The notes under the pieces were generated by a model. The model saw nothing but the letters and a program-made list of their open reading frames with translations, did no database searches and was not told the origin of the DNA. Shown piece after piece: positions 51,806 to 60,247 of a stretch of 64,000 nt of DNA. The position numbers and the translations under genes are program-made. Position 1 is the first letter of the stretch, and every line of letters begins with the position of its first letter. Origin of the DNA: Rhodoferax sp. OV413 (GTDB taxonomy: Bacteria > Pseudomonadota > Gammaproteobacteria > Burkholderiales > Burkholderiaceae_C). The DNA lies in assembly GCA_945861785.1 (NCBI GenBank), contig CAMAWD010000009.1, forward strand, positions 57,641-121,640. Reading direction: 5' to 3'.

Positions 51806-52765
51806 ATGGCAAAAGACGCGCAGGCGCGGGTGGCAAAGGCGGACCTGGTTCGAACGCTGCTTGCGCCCGCACAGATCGACGCGCTGATGGCGCGTTCCAA
51901 CGGCCCGGCCGCTTGGCATCTTCTGGGGCACGCGCTGGCGGTGGCCCTGTCGGGGGCCCTGGTGGCCCTGGCTGTCGGCAGCTGGCTTGTGGTTGCGGCC
52001 ATGTTCGTACTGGGTGTGGTGCTGACCCACCTTTTTGCACCACAACACGAATGTGCCCACTTCTCGGCATTCCGGTCGCGCCGCGCCAACGAATGGGTGG
52101 CCTGGTTCTGCGGCGCGGTCATCATGGTGCCGCAGGTCCATTTTCGCTACGAGCACCACCACCACCACAGTTTCACCAACCTGCACGGGCAGGACCCGGA
52201 GCTGATACCAATGCCCGCCTCGGCATGGGGCTACCTCTGGTACCTCAGCGCGGTTCCCTATTGGTGGGGCAGCTGGAGCGGGATCGCAAGGCGCAGCCTG
52301 GGCCACTTGTCCGAGGAGGAACAAGGCTTCCTCCCATTGCGTGAACGGTCACGGGTAGCCTGGGAGTCACGCGTGCTGGCGCTTGCCTATGGACTGCTTG
52401 CCGGGGTTGTCCTGTCCGGCTGGACGGCGCCGCTGACCTATTGGTTTTTCCCGCTGATGCTCGGCCAGCCGGTGATGCGTTTTATCCGCATGACCGAACA
52501 CGTGGGTTGCCCGAATGTGCCTGACCTGCTGCAGAACACGCGAACCACCCGGGTCGCCGCACCCTGGCGCCTGCTGGCATGGAACATGAACTTCCATGCC
52601 GAACACCATCTTCTGCCTGCCGCCCCCTACCACGCGTTGCCCGGGTTCCACGCTTTGATCTCGGGACGCATCCCCGAGCGGCAGGGCTACTGGCAAGGGC
52701 ATCGCGAAATTCTGCAGCGCCTGTTTGGCCGGAAATTGCCGCAGGCTGGCGGTTCGGATTCCTGA
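51806..52765 (+). CDS. Membrane fatty acid desaturase-type protein
   Basis: A 319-residue diiron membrane protein with several hydrophobic segments. All three histidine boxes are present: HECAH (81-85), EHHHHH (116-121) and HAEHH (about 263-267). This set is found in fatty acid desaturases, alkane hydroxylases and related hydroxylases; which lipid or compound is used is unknown. The ATG at 51806 is chosen over an upstream TTG. It lies between a deacylase and a creatininase-type enzyme in the catabolic region. Confidence 0.85.
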   Translation: MAKDAQARVAKADLVRTLLAPAQIDALMARSNGPAAWHLLGHALAVALSGALVALAVGSWLVVAAMFVLGVVLTHLFAPQHECAHFSAFRSRRANEWVAWFCGAVIMVPQVHFRYEHHHHHSFTNLHGQDPELIPMPASAWGYLWYLSAVPYWWGSWSGIARRSLGHLSEEEQGFLPLRERSRVAWESRVLALAYGLLAGVVLSGWTAPLTYWFFPLMLGQPVMRFIRMTEHVGCPNVPDLLQNTRTTRVAAPWRLLAWNMNFHAEHHLLPAAPYHALPGFHALISGRIPERQGYWQGHREILQRLFGRKLPQAGGSDS

Positions 52766-52924
52766 GCGAGCCATCCGGCGATTTGCTTGCGCCTCTTGCA
52801 CTTCAGGCGCAGACAAGCTGCCGCCGTCTTCCTGCGATGGGCGCCAGCAAGCTGACCGTGCGTGACAAACCGGCCTTGGTCGCGGCCTGAAGCGGATCGG
52901 CGAAGGCGCGGTTAAGATGCGCCG

Positions 52925-53761
52925 ATGCAACTTCCTTCGCGCTACTGGGCCGACCTCACCACCCGCCATTTCACGCAGCTGGCCGCCAGCGCAGTGATCG
53001 AGCAGGCGGTGGCGGTGTTGCCAGTGGCGGCCATAGAGCAACACGGCCCGCACCTGCCGGTCAGTGTGGACACCACCCTGGTCGACAGCGTGGTCGCCGC
53101 TTCACTGCCGCATCTGCCTGCGGCGCTGCCGGTGCTCTTCCTGCCGACGCAGCAAATTGGCAAGAGCAACGAGCACATCCGTTTTCCGGGTACGCTGACG
53201 CTGTCGGCGCAGACCCTGATCGCCGTCTGGATGGAACTCGGCGCATGTGTGGCGCGCGCCGGCTTTCGCAAGCTGGTGCTGTTCAACAGCCATGGCGGGC
53301 AGATCAGCGTGATGGACATCGTCGCGCGCGACCTGCGTACCGCGCACGACCTGATCGTCTACTCCACCAACTGGTTCACCTTGCCGCTGGGCGAGACCGT
53401 CATGGGCCTGTTCCCGAGCGATGAACACCGCTTCGGCATCCATGGCGGCGACATGGAAACCTCGATGATGCTGGCCACGCGCGCGCAGCACGTCGACATG
53501 GCCCAGGCGCGGCATTTCCGCACCAGTGCCGAGGAACGGGCCGTGCGGTACCCGATTCTTGGCAATGGCAGCTCGGCCAAGCTGGGCTGGCAGGTTCAGG
53601 ACTACAACCCGTTTGGCGCCGCCGGCAACGCGGCCGCGGCAACGGCCGACAAGGGCCACGCCGTGATAGACGCCGCCGGCCTGCAGTTGGCGCGCCTCTT
53701 GCTGGAGGTGAGCAGCCTGCCGATGTCCACGCTGAATCCGCACCCCGCCACACCAGACTGA
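52925..53761 (+). CDS. Creatininase-family amidohydrolase (second copy)
   Basis: A 278-residue member of the creatininase family, with E38 and H40 (IEQHGPH), D49 and H123 (NSHGGQ) as metal ligands. It is clearly diverged from the copy at 46767 (E29/H31/D40/H110). It is followed after 23 nt by an NMT1-type binding protein with which it is probably co-transcribed, so it may hydrolyse the imported amide. Substrate unknown. Confidence 0.85.
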   Translation: MQLPSRYWADLTTRHFTQLAASAVIEQAVAVLPVAAIEQHGPHLPVSVDTTLVDSVVAASLPHLPAALPVLFLPTQQIGKSNEHIRFPGTLTLSAQTLIAVWMELGACVARAGFRKLVLFNSHGGQISVMDIVARDLRTAHDLIVYSTNWFTLPLGETVMGLFPSDEHRFGIHGGDMETSMMLATRAQHVDMAQARHFRTSAEERAVRYPILGNGSSAKLGWQVQDYNPFGAAGNAAAATADKGHAVIDAAGLQLARLLLEVSSLPMSTLNPHPATPD

Positions 53762-53784
53762 AACCCGACCCACGGAGCTCCCCC

Positions 53785-54807
53785 ATGAACAACCGATTCG
53801 TTGTGCATTTCCTCGCGTACGCCGGCATGTTTGCCTGTGCCAGTGGCAGTTTCGCCCAGGACAAGGTGGTGTTTGCCACCAACTGGAAGGCGCAGGCCGG
53901 CCACGGCGGCTTCTACCAGGCGCTCGCCGATGGCACCTACAAACGCATGGGGCTGGACGTCGAAATCCAGCAGGGCGGGCCCCAGGTCAACAACCGGCCG
54001 CAACTGCCAACCGGCAAGATCGACTTCCTGATGGCTGGCAACCTGCTGCTGAGTTTTGACAATGTGAAGAACGGCGTCCCGACGGTCGTGGTCGCGGCGA
54101 TCTTCCAGAAAGACCCGCAGGCGATCTTTGCCCATCCAGGCCAGGGCTACGACAAGTTCAGCGACCTCACAAAGGCGTCACCCGCCTTCATCAGCAAGGA
54201 CGGCCAGTTCAGCTTCTGGCAATGGATGAAGGCCGAACACGGCTTCAAGGACGAACAACTCAAGCCCTACGTGTTCAACGTCGGCCCTTTCCTGGCCGAC
54301 AAGAAATCGGTGCAGCAGGGCTACAGCATCAGCGAGCCGGTCAGCATCAAGGCGCAGGCCGGTTTCGACCCGGTGGTGCACCTGCTGGCCGACAACGGCT
54401 TCAGCACCTACAGCACCACCATCGAGACACGCGCCGATCTGGTGCGCGACAAACCCGCGTTGGTGCAGAAGTTCGTCGATGCTTCGCTGATCGGCTGGTA
54501 CAACTACCTGTATGGCGACAACAAGGCCGCCAACGAAATGATCAAGAAAGCAAATCCCGAGTCGACCGATGCCAACATCGCCGGCAGCATCGAACTGATG
54601 AAAAAACTCGGCATCGTGGACAGCGGTGACGCGCTCCAGAATGGCATCGGCGCCATGACCACTGCCCGCGTGAAGGATTTCTACGACAAGATGGTCAGGG
54701 CCGGCCTGTACAAGCCGGGCGATGTGGACCTGTCCAAGGTGCTTACCACCCAGTTCGTGAACAAGAAAGTCGGTCTGGACGTCAAGCAGAAACTTGGGGT
54801 CAAGTGA
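53785..54807 (+). CDS. NMT1/THI5-type ABC transporter substrate-binding protein (orphan)
   Basis: A 340-residue periplasmic protein with a signal peptide (MNNRFVVHFLAYAGMFACASGSFAQ) and an NMT1/THI5-like domain: VFATNWKAQAGHGGFYQALADGTYKRMGLDVEI is typical of the nitrate/sulfonate/pyrimidine-precursor family. A 4-amino-5-hydroxymethylpyrimidine, taurine or nitrile-like ligand is possible. There is no permease or ATPase next to it. The same-family ABC transporter at 27197-28778 lacks a binding protein, so the two may belong together; this is inference. Confidence 0.85.
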   Translation: MNNRFVVHFLAYAGMFACASGSFAQDKVVFATNWKAQAGHGGFYQALADGTYKRMGLDVEIQQGGPQVNNRPQLPTGKIDFLMAGNLLLSFDNVKNGVPTVVVAAIFQKDPQAIFAHPGQGYDKFSDLTKASPAFISKDGQFSFWQWMKAEHGFKDEQLKPYVFNVGPFLADKKSVQQGYSISEPVSIKAQAGFDPVVHLLADNGFSTYSTTIETRADLVRDKPALVQKFVDASLIGWYNYLYGDNKAANEMIKKANPESTDANIAGSIELMKKLGIVDSGDALQNGIGAMTTARVKDFYDKMVRAGLYKPGDVDLSKVLTTQFVNKKVGLDVKQKLGVK

Positions 54808-54855
54808 GTCCGGCAGTGGCCGGCCCGACCCATGCGGCGCCGGGATGCGGGCCAT

Positions 54856-56181
54856 TCAGCGTTGCGGCATGTCCTTGGCGGAATAACCCACACTGACGCT
54901 TGCATCCTCGGGAATCGGCGGCATGGTGGCGTTCCAGGCCTCCCACGCCTCGCGCAAGGTCTCCAGCATGTCCGGTTCGCGCGCGGCATGGTTGGCGCGT
55001 TCGCGTTCGTCGGCAGCAATGTTGAACAGGTAGTCGTGGCCGTCCACGCGCAGGTATTTCCAGTCGGCCATGCGCAAGGCCCGTTGCCCCCGGTGGTTCA
55101 TGCGCCAGTACAAGGGGCGATCGAAACTGTGGCTGACGTCGTTGAGCACACTGCGCAGCGACACACCGTCCAGCGGGTAGGCCGGGTCTGGTGTGGCACC
55201 CGCCAGGTCCAGCATGGTGGCGGACCAGTCCATGGTCATGCACTGCTGGGTGCTTACGCCGCCCGGTGCGATGGTGGCCGGCCAGTGGGCGATCCAGGGC
55301 ACCCGGATGCCGCCTTCGGTGAGGTCCATCTTGCCGCCGACCAAAGGCCAGTTGTCAGAATAACGTTCGCCGCCGTTGTCGCTGGTGAAGACGATCAGGG
55401 TGTTGTCCAGCAGGCCTTGTGCGCGCAGGCGGGCAACCACCTGGCCGATGCCCTCGTCCATGTGGTGGACCATGCGCTGGTAGGTGTGGATGTTGCCTCC
55501 GTGCAGGTGGACAATGTTGCCGCGTATTTCTTCTGCCAGGGCGCGGTCGTCGCGGGTTTCCCAGGGCCAGTGTGGCGCGGTGTAGTGCATGCTCAGGAAG
55601 AACGGCGTGCCGTCGCGGGCCTCGGCCGCCCGGCGGTCGATGTAGTCGATCGCGCGCTGCGTGATCATGTCGGTCAGGTAGCCCTCTTCTATGTGCTCTT
55701 CCTCACCCTGCCACAGGTCGTGCGCGCCCGTGGATGCGCAATGCGTGAAGTAATCCACTCCGCCGGCCATGGGCCCGAAGAACTCTTCGTAGCCCGAACG
55801 CGTGGGCCCGAACGCCGGTGGATACCCCAGGTGCCACTTGCCGACAAGCGCGGTGCGGTACCCTTGCGCGCGCAAAAGTGATGGCAAGGTAGGGATTTCC
55901 GGCGGCAGCCCCAGGGTGGTGCTGCCGCGGCTGCGGCTGTTGATCGGCTCCTCGGCGGCGCCACGCAGCCGGTACTGGTAACGCGCTGTCATCAGGGCGA
56001 AGCGGGTCGGTGAACAGACCGGCGAGTTGGCGTAACCCTGGGTGAATTTCAGGCCCTTGGCAGCCAGTTGGTCCAGCACCGGGGAGACCGGGCCAAAGCG
56101 GGCATCCCGGCCACCGTAACAGCCGAGGTCGGCGAAACCGAGATCGTCGGCGACGATGAAGATGATGTTGGGGTGGTTCAT
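54856..56181 (-). CDS. Type I (formylglycine) sulfatase
   Basis: A 441-residue sulfatase. The Cys-type formylglycine motif C-x-P-x-R is CSPTR at residues 56-60, and NIIFIVADDLGFADLGCYGG holds the conserved metal-binding DD pair; GKWHLGYP, SMHYTAPHWPW and TSDNGGERYS fit the rest of the active site. It cleaves sulfate esters or related phosphonates once a formylglycine-generating enzyme has modified C56. The start overlaps crcB by 4 nt. It has no visible signal peptide, so it is probably cytoplasmic. Confidence 0.93.
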   Translation of the reverse strand: MNHPNIIFIVADDLGFADLGCYGGRDARFGPVSPVLDQLAAKGLKFTQGYANSPVCSPTRFALMTARYQYRLRGAAEEPINSRSRGSTTLGLPPEIPTLPSLLRAQGYRTALVGKWHLGYPPAFGPTRSGYEEFFGPMAGGVDYFTHCASTGAHDLWQGEEEHIEEGYLTDMITQRAIDYIDRRAAEARDGTPFFLSMHYTAPHWPWETRDDRALAEEIRGNIVHLHGGNIHTYQRMVHHMDEGIGQVVARLRAQGLLDNTLIVFTSDNGGERYSDNWPLVGGKMDLTEGGIRVPWIAHWPATIAPGGVSTQQCMTMDWSATMLDLAGATPDPAYPLDGVSLRSVLNDVSHSFDRPLYWRMNHRGQRALRMADWKYLRVDGHDYLFNIAADERERANHAAREPDMLETLREAWEAWNATMPPIPEDASVSVGYSAKDMPQR

Positions 56182-56567
56182 TTTTCGAGCAGAAAGTAGC
56201 TTGCGGTCCGGATGCCGGCTGCGGTCAGGATGAGCGAGCCGAACAGATGCAATGCGGCGGTGCCCAAAGCCAGCGTGTAACGCTGTTGCCCCAGCATGCC
56301 CACCACCTCGGCGGAGAAGCTGGAGAAGGTGGTCAGTGCCCCGAGGAAGCCGGTGACCAGTGCCAGGCGCCACACCGGGTCAATGTGGGGCAGGGCCTGG
56401 AACACCGCGACACAGACGCCGACCAGGTAGCCCCCGACAAGATTGGCCACGAGCGTGCCGTATGGAATCACGGCGCCGGGGTTGAGCCACAGCCCCAGGC
56501 CCCAGCGGGCCAGCGCGCCCAAGCTGGCCCCGATACAAATGGCGATGACAGTCAGCATCGGAGTCAT
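56178..56567 (-). CDS. crcB: Fluoride efflux channel CrcB/Fluc
   Basis: A 129-residue membrane protein with four hydrophobic segments. GGYLVGVCVAVFQ and the conserved GALTTFSSFS (canonical GGLTTFSTF) identify the Fluc channel, which lets fluoride out and works as an antiparallel dimer of identical subunits. It starts in the stop of the PIN gene and ends in the start of the sulfatase. No fluoride riboswitch is visible, because the upstream gene is coupled. Confidence 0.93.
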   Translation of the reverse strand: MTPMLTVIAICIGASLGALARWGLGLWLNPGAVIPYGTLVANLVGGYLVGVCVAVFQALPHIDPVWRLALVTGFLGALTTFSSFSAEVVGMLGQQRYTLALGTAALHLFGSLILTAAGIRTASYFLLEK

Positions 56568-57028
56568 GTGGTCGGCGCGTCGTTCGCGGACTGCAGGAAC
56601 GGGTTGACTATGTGCAAGCTGCCGCGTACCCACTGGTTGTGTTGCAGGTCTTCGGTATAGACGGTGTCGGCACCTGCTTCCAGGGCGGCCGACAACATCA
56701 GGCTGTCGTAAAAGCTGTAGCGGGTTTCTTCTTGCAGAGCCAGTGCGCTGTCGAGCAGCGCGGGGCTGGAACCAACGCGGTTCAACGGCTGCATGGCTGC
56801 ATCAATGAATTGCTTGCACGCGGCCGCGCCCATGCGTGATGCGAATTTGCGCAACGCGACGTTGGCAAATTCCTGGATCACCTGGTAGCTGATGCACCCC
56901 TGGCGACTGGCAAGCGCCTGTTCCAGCAATTGCAGCGCGCGCTGTTTTTTGAGTGGCTCGGTGGCCAGCAAGGCATAGACAAAGATATTGGTGTCTAGAA
57001 AAAACAGGCTGCCATGCGGGCGCAGCAT
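56564..57028 (-). CDS. PIN-domain toxin (VapC-like)
   Basis: A 154-residue PIN-domain ribonuclease. The acidic residues of the active site are in FLDTNIFVYAL (D11), YQVIQEFANVALR and YSFYDSLMLSAALEAGADTVYTEDL. Such toxins cut tRNA or rRNA until bound by their antitoxin. It follows the RHH antitoxin by 3 nt, and its last codon overlaps crcB, which is unusual for a toxin-antitoxin pair. Confidence 0.88.
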   Translation of the reverse strand: MLRPHGSLFFLDTNIFVYALLATEPLKKQRALQLLEQALASRQGCISYQVIQEFANVALRKFASRMGAAACKQFIDAAMQPLNRVGSSPALLDSALALQEETRYSFYDSLMLSAALEAGADTVYTEDLQHNQWVRGSLHIVNPFLQSANDAPTT

Positions 57029-57031
57029 CGC

Positions 57032-57259
57032 TCAGCGCTCGTTCATCTCGTCGCGCGTGAAGCTCCGGCCGGCGTCAACCTTGGACAGATCCTGCATGAC
57101 CTGGCGAAACCGCGTCACGGCCGCATCATCCCGGGACGATGCGTATTGGTCCAGCCACTTGCGAAACTCCACGTTGAGCGAGGTTTGTTCGGAGAGCGCC
57201 TTGTCACGTGCCCGTGCTATCAAGGCCTCGTCTGCAGACAGGGTGATATTGCGCAACAT
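57032..57259 (-). CDS. VapB-type antitoxin (ribbon-helix-helix)
   Basis: A 75-residue antitoxin: MLRNITLSADEALIARARDKALSEQTSLNVEFRKWL is a ribbon-helix-helix DNA-binding start and the charged C-terminal tail would bind the PIN toxin. It heads a four-gene unit (antitoxin, PIN toxin, crcB, sulfatase) on the minus strand. It lies 67 nt after the end of the TRAP large permease gene on the same strand. Confidence 0.85.
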   Translation of the reverse strand: MLRNITLSADEALIARARDKALSEQTSLNVEFRKWLDQYASSRDDAAVTRFRQVMQDLSKVDAGRSFTRDEMNER

Positions 57260-57326
57260 GGGTTTTCAGTGTGCACTAGAAGCCGGCAGTGTACACGATT
57301 GTGGTCGCAGGATGCGAGTTTTTGCG

Positions 57327-58628
57327 TTATTTGGCCATCTGCTGCGGCAGCCAGGTCACGATGTCCGGGAACACATAGATCAGCGACACCGCCACACACA
57401 TCAGGAAGAACATCGGCATCGTCACGCGGGCAATCCAGGTCAGCTGCCTGCCGGTCATGCCCTGCAGAACGAACAGGTTGAAACCGACAGGCGGCGTGAT
57501 CTGTGCCATCTCGACCACCAGCACGATGAAGATGCCGAACCAGATCGGGTCGATCCCGGCAGCGTTCACGGTAGGCATCAAGACGCCCATGGTCAGAACG
57601 ACCATCGAGATTCCGTCCAGGAAGCAACCCAGCACGACGTAGAAAAGGGTCAGCGCAACGATGAGTTGGGCCTTGCTCAGGCCGAGGCTTGCGATCCATT
57701 CGGCAAGGTGGCGTGGCAAGCCGATATAGCCCATCGACAGTGTCAGGAATGCGGCCCCGGCCAGGATCAGCGCAATCATGCAATACAGCCGCGTGGCACC
57801 CATCAGCGCGTCGCGAAAATTCGCCCACCCCATCGACCCTTGCAGGGTGGAAATCAGCAAGGACCCGACCACCCCGACGGCGGCGGCTTCGGTGGCGGTG
57901 GCGATGCCGGCATAGATCGACCCCAGCACGGCCAGGATCAGCGACACCACCGGGATCAGGCTGCGCGACGCCGATAGCTTTTCGGCCAGCGTGAAGCTGC
58001 GCTCCGCCGGCGGCACCTCGGACGGATGGCGCAAGGCCCAGAAGATGATGTAGCCGGAGAACAGGCACGCCAGCATGATTCCCGGCAACACACCGGCGAT
58101 GAAGAGCCGCGAGATGGAGACTTCGGCAGCCACGCCGTAGACGATCATGATGATCGACGGTGGGATCAGCAGGCCCAGCGTGCTGGCGCCAGCCAGAGTC
58201 CCGACGACCATGTGTTCGGGGTAACCGCGCCGGCCGAGTTCCGGCAGCGTCATCTTGCCGATCGTGGCGCAGGTGGCTGCGCTGGACCCCGACACCGCAG
58301 CGAAGATGGTGCAACCGATCACGTTCGTGTGCAGCAGGCGGCCTGGCAGGCCCTGCACCCACGGCGCAAGACCCTTGAACATGTCCTGGCTGAGGCGCGT
58401 GCGAAACAGGATCTCGCCCATCCAGACGAAAAGCGGCAGCGCGGTGAGGGTCCAGCTCGATGACGACCCCCACACCGTGACCGCCATGGCGTCGCCCGCG
58501 GGCCGTGTGGAGAACAGGGTGACGGCCATCCATGCCACCCCGGTAAGGGTGAGGCCGACCCACACGCCGCTGCCCAGGATCAGCAGCAGCGACACCAGTA
58601 ACAAGGCGGTGATGGTAAGGTCATTCAT
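57327..58628 (-). CDS. dctM: TRAP transporter large permease (DctM family), second system
   Basis: A 433-residue large TRAP permease of ordinary length. Signatures include GCTIFAAVSGSSAATCATIGKM and GLLIPPSIIMIVYGVAAEVSI, and the family end GFNLFVLQGMTGRQL. It shares its unit with the small permease (8-nt overlap) and DctP just upstream. The substrate class cannot be read; the binding protein suggests an organic acid. Confidence 0.94.
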   Translation of the reverse strand: MNDLTITALLLVSLLLILGSGVWVGLTLTGVAWMAVTLFSTRPAGDAMAVTVWGSSSSWTLTALPLFVWMGEILFRTRLSQDMFKGLAPWVQGLPGRLLHTNVIGCTIFAAVSGSSAATCATIGKMTLPELGRRGYPEHMVVGTLAGASTLGLLIPPSIIMIVYGVAAEVSISRLFIAGVLPGIMLACLFSGYIIFWALRHPSEVPPAERSFTLAEKLSASRSLIPVVSLILAVLGSIYAGIATATEAAAVGVVGSLLISTLQGSMGWANFRDALMGATRLYCMIALILAGAAFLTLSMGYIGLPRHLAEWIASLGLSKAQLIVALTLFYVVLGCFLDGISMVVLTMGVLMPTVNAAGIDPIWFGIFIVLVVEMAQITPPVGFNLFVLQGMTGRQLTWIARVTMPMFFLMCVAVSLIYVFPDIVTWLPQQMAK

Positions 58629-59133
58629 TGCGCAAGGCCTCGTCGCTCACCTTCTGCACGCGCTGGCCGCGCAGTTCCAGCACCAGCTCGTCCAGAAAGG
58701 CAATTGCCAGGATGACGGCCCCTGCTGCCATGCCGATCTGTGGAATCCACAACGGCGTCGCGTCGCTGGCGGTGGAGATGTCGCGGAAAGTGTTCGACTG
58801 CCAAGCCAGTTTGCAGCTGTAAAACGCGAACATGCCCGAAAGCAGGCTCGCAAAACCCAGAGCCCACAGTTCCAACGCCTTTTTCCAGCCGCCGGACAAC
58901 GCCCCCAGCAACAGAGTGACGCGGATGTGTTCTCCGCGTTTGAGGGTGTGCGCCAGTGCCAGAAAGCCACTGCCGGCCATCAGGTAGCCGGCATATGCGT
59001 CGGTGCCTGGCACGTGGAAATTGAACTGCCGACCAAGTATCGACAACAGCACCATCACCAAAACCCCCACCAACAGGACTGCCGCCAGCACGGCCGCCCC
59101 GTCAAACAGACCGTCGAGCGTTCGCCGCATCAT
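58621..59133 (-). CDS. dctQ: TRAP transporter small permease (DctQ family), second system
   Basis: A 170-residue small permease with four membrane segments; VLLVGVLVMVLLSILGRQFNFHVPGTDAYAGYLMAGSGFLALAHTLKRGEHIRV is the typical DctQ core. It lies 18 nt after DctP and overlaps dctM by 8 nt. Confidence 0.9.
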   Translation of the reverse strand: MMRRTLDGLFDGAAVLAAVLLVGVLVMVLLSILGRQFNFHVPGTDAYAGYLMAGSGFLALAHTLKRGEHIRVTLLLGALSGGWKKALELWALGFASLLSGMFAFYSCKLAWQSNTFRDISTASDATPLWIPQIGMAAGAVILAIAFLDELVLELRGQRVQKVSDEALRNE

Positions 59134-59151
59134 CTGGCGCCGGCGCTGCGG

Positions 59152-60135
59152 TCAGGGCTTGCGGAAGGCGTCGACCATGCCCTTGCCCTCGGCGCCCGCC
59201 TTGTCGAGCCATTCGGTCAGCATGGTGTCGCCGACCTTTTTCATGTCGGCCTTGAGTTGTGCGGAGGGCGGGACGATGTTCATGCCGTTGGCCTTGAGCT
59301 TGTCGAGCGACTCGGTGTTGGCACGTTTGGATGCCGCCAGCCCGCGCACTTCGGCATCTGCGGCTGCCTTGAGCACCGCAGCCCGCGTTGGCCCGTCCAG
59401 CGCGTCCATGGCAGCCTTGTTCACGATCACCAGGTTCTTGGGCAGCCAGGCCTGGGTGTCGTACCAGTATTTGATGTGTTCGTAGGTTTTGGTGTCGAAC
59501 CCGGTGGAACCCGAGGACATGTAGGACTCGACCACACCGGTGGCCATGGCCTGCGACAACTCGGCGGCCTGGATGGTCACCGGCTGGGCGCCAACGAGTT
59601 CGGCGATGCGCGAGGTCTGCGGGTTGTAGGCGCGCCACTTGACGCCCTTGAGGTCGGCTGCTGAGTTGATCGGCTTCTTCACGTAGATGCCCTGCGGTGG
59701 CCACGGCACTGCGTACAGGGGCACCATGCCCTGTTCAGCGAGTTTCTTCTCGAAGAACGGCTTCTGGATGCGCCACAGCTTGACCGCCTCGTCGTAGCTG
59801 TCGGCCAGGAACGGCAGGGCGTCGGCGCCGAACGGCAGCCACTCGTTGCTGAAATTGGACACCAGGATCTCGCCGATCTGCGCCTGGCCACCCTGCACCG
59901 CACGTTTGATCTCGGGCGCCTTGAACAGTGCGCCATTGGCGTGCACGGTGATCTTGAGTTTGCCGCCAGTGGCCTTGTCGACGTCGTTGGCGAATTCGGT
60001 CAGGTTCACCGAGTGGAAGTTGGTGGCGGGGTAGCCAGCTGGCAGATCCCATTTGGTCTGGGCGATCGCGTCCGTGGCAAATGGGCTCAATGCAATTGCG
60101 AGTGTCGTCGCGATGCTACGCAGTGGCTGCTTCAT
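59152..60135 (-). CDS. dctP: TRAP transporter substrate-binding protein DctP, second system
   Basis: A 327-residue periplasmic binding protein with a Sec signal peptide (MKQPLRSIATTLAIALSPFATDAIAQ). LKGVKWRAYNPQTSRIAELVGAQPVTIQAAELSQAM is the DctP hinge with the ligand-anchoring arginine in the KWRAYN segment. The ATG at 60135 has CAGGAG 8 nt upstream. Unlike the first system, all three TRAP genes are in one operon. The ligand is unknown. Confidence 0.92.
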   Translation of the reverse strand: MKQPLRSIATTLAIALSPFATDAIAQTKWDLPAGYPATNFHSVNLTEFANDVDKATGGKLKITVHANGALFKAPEIKRAVQGGQAQIGEILVSNFSNEWLPFGADALPFLADSYDEAVKLWRIQKPFFEKKLAEQGMVPLYAVPWPPQGIYVKKPINSAADLKGVKWRAYNPQTSRIAELVGAQPVTIQAAELSQAMATGVVESYMSSGSTGFDTKTYEHIKYWYDTQAWLPKNLVIVNKAAMDALDGPTRAAVLKAAADAEVRGLAASKRANTESLDKLKANGMNIVPPSAQLKADMKKVGDTMLTEWLDKAGAEGKGMVDAFRKP

Positions 60136-60247
60136 GGATGACTCCTGGTCTGGAAAAAGATGGGGGATGAAACCCTGCAAGCATATGCTGTGCCCAGGAA
60201 AAAATCAGTATTCATCTACTTGGTGTTTTCCCGCAATCGCCGCGGCC

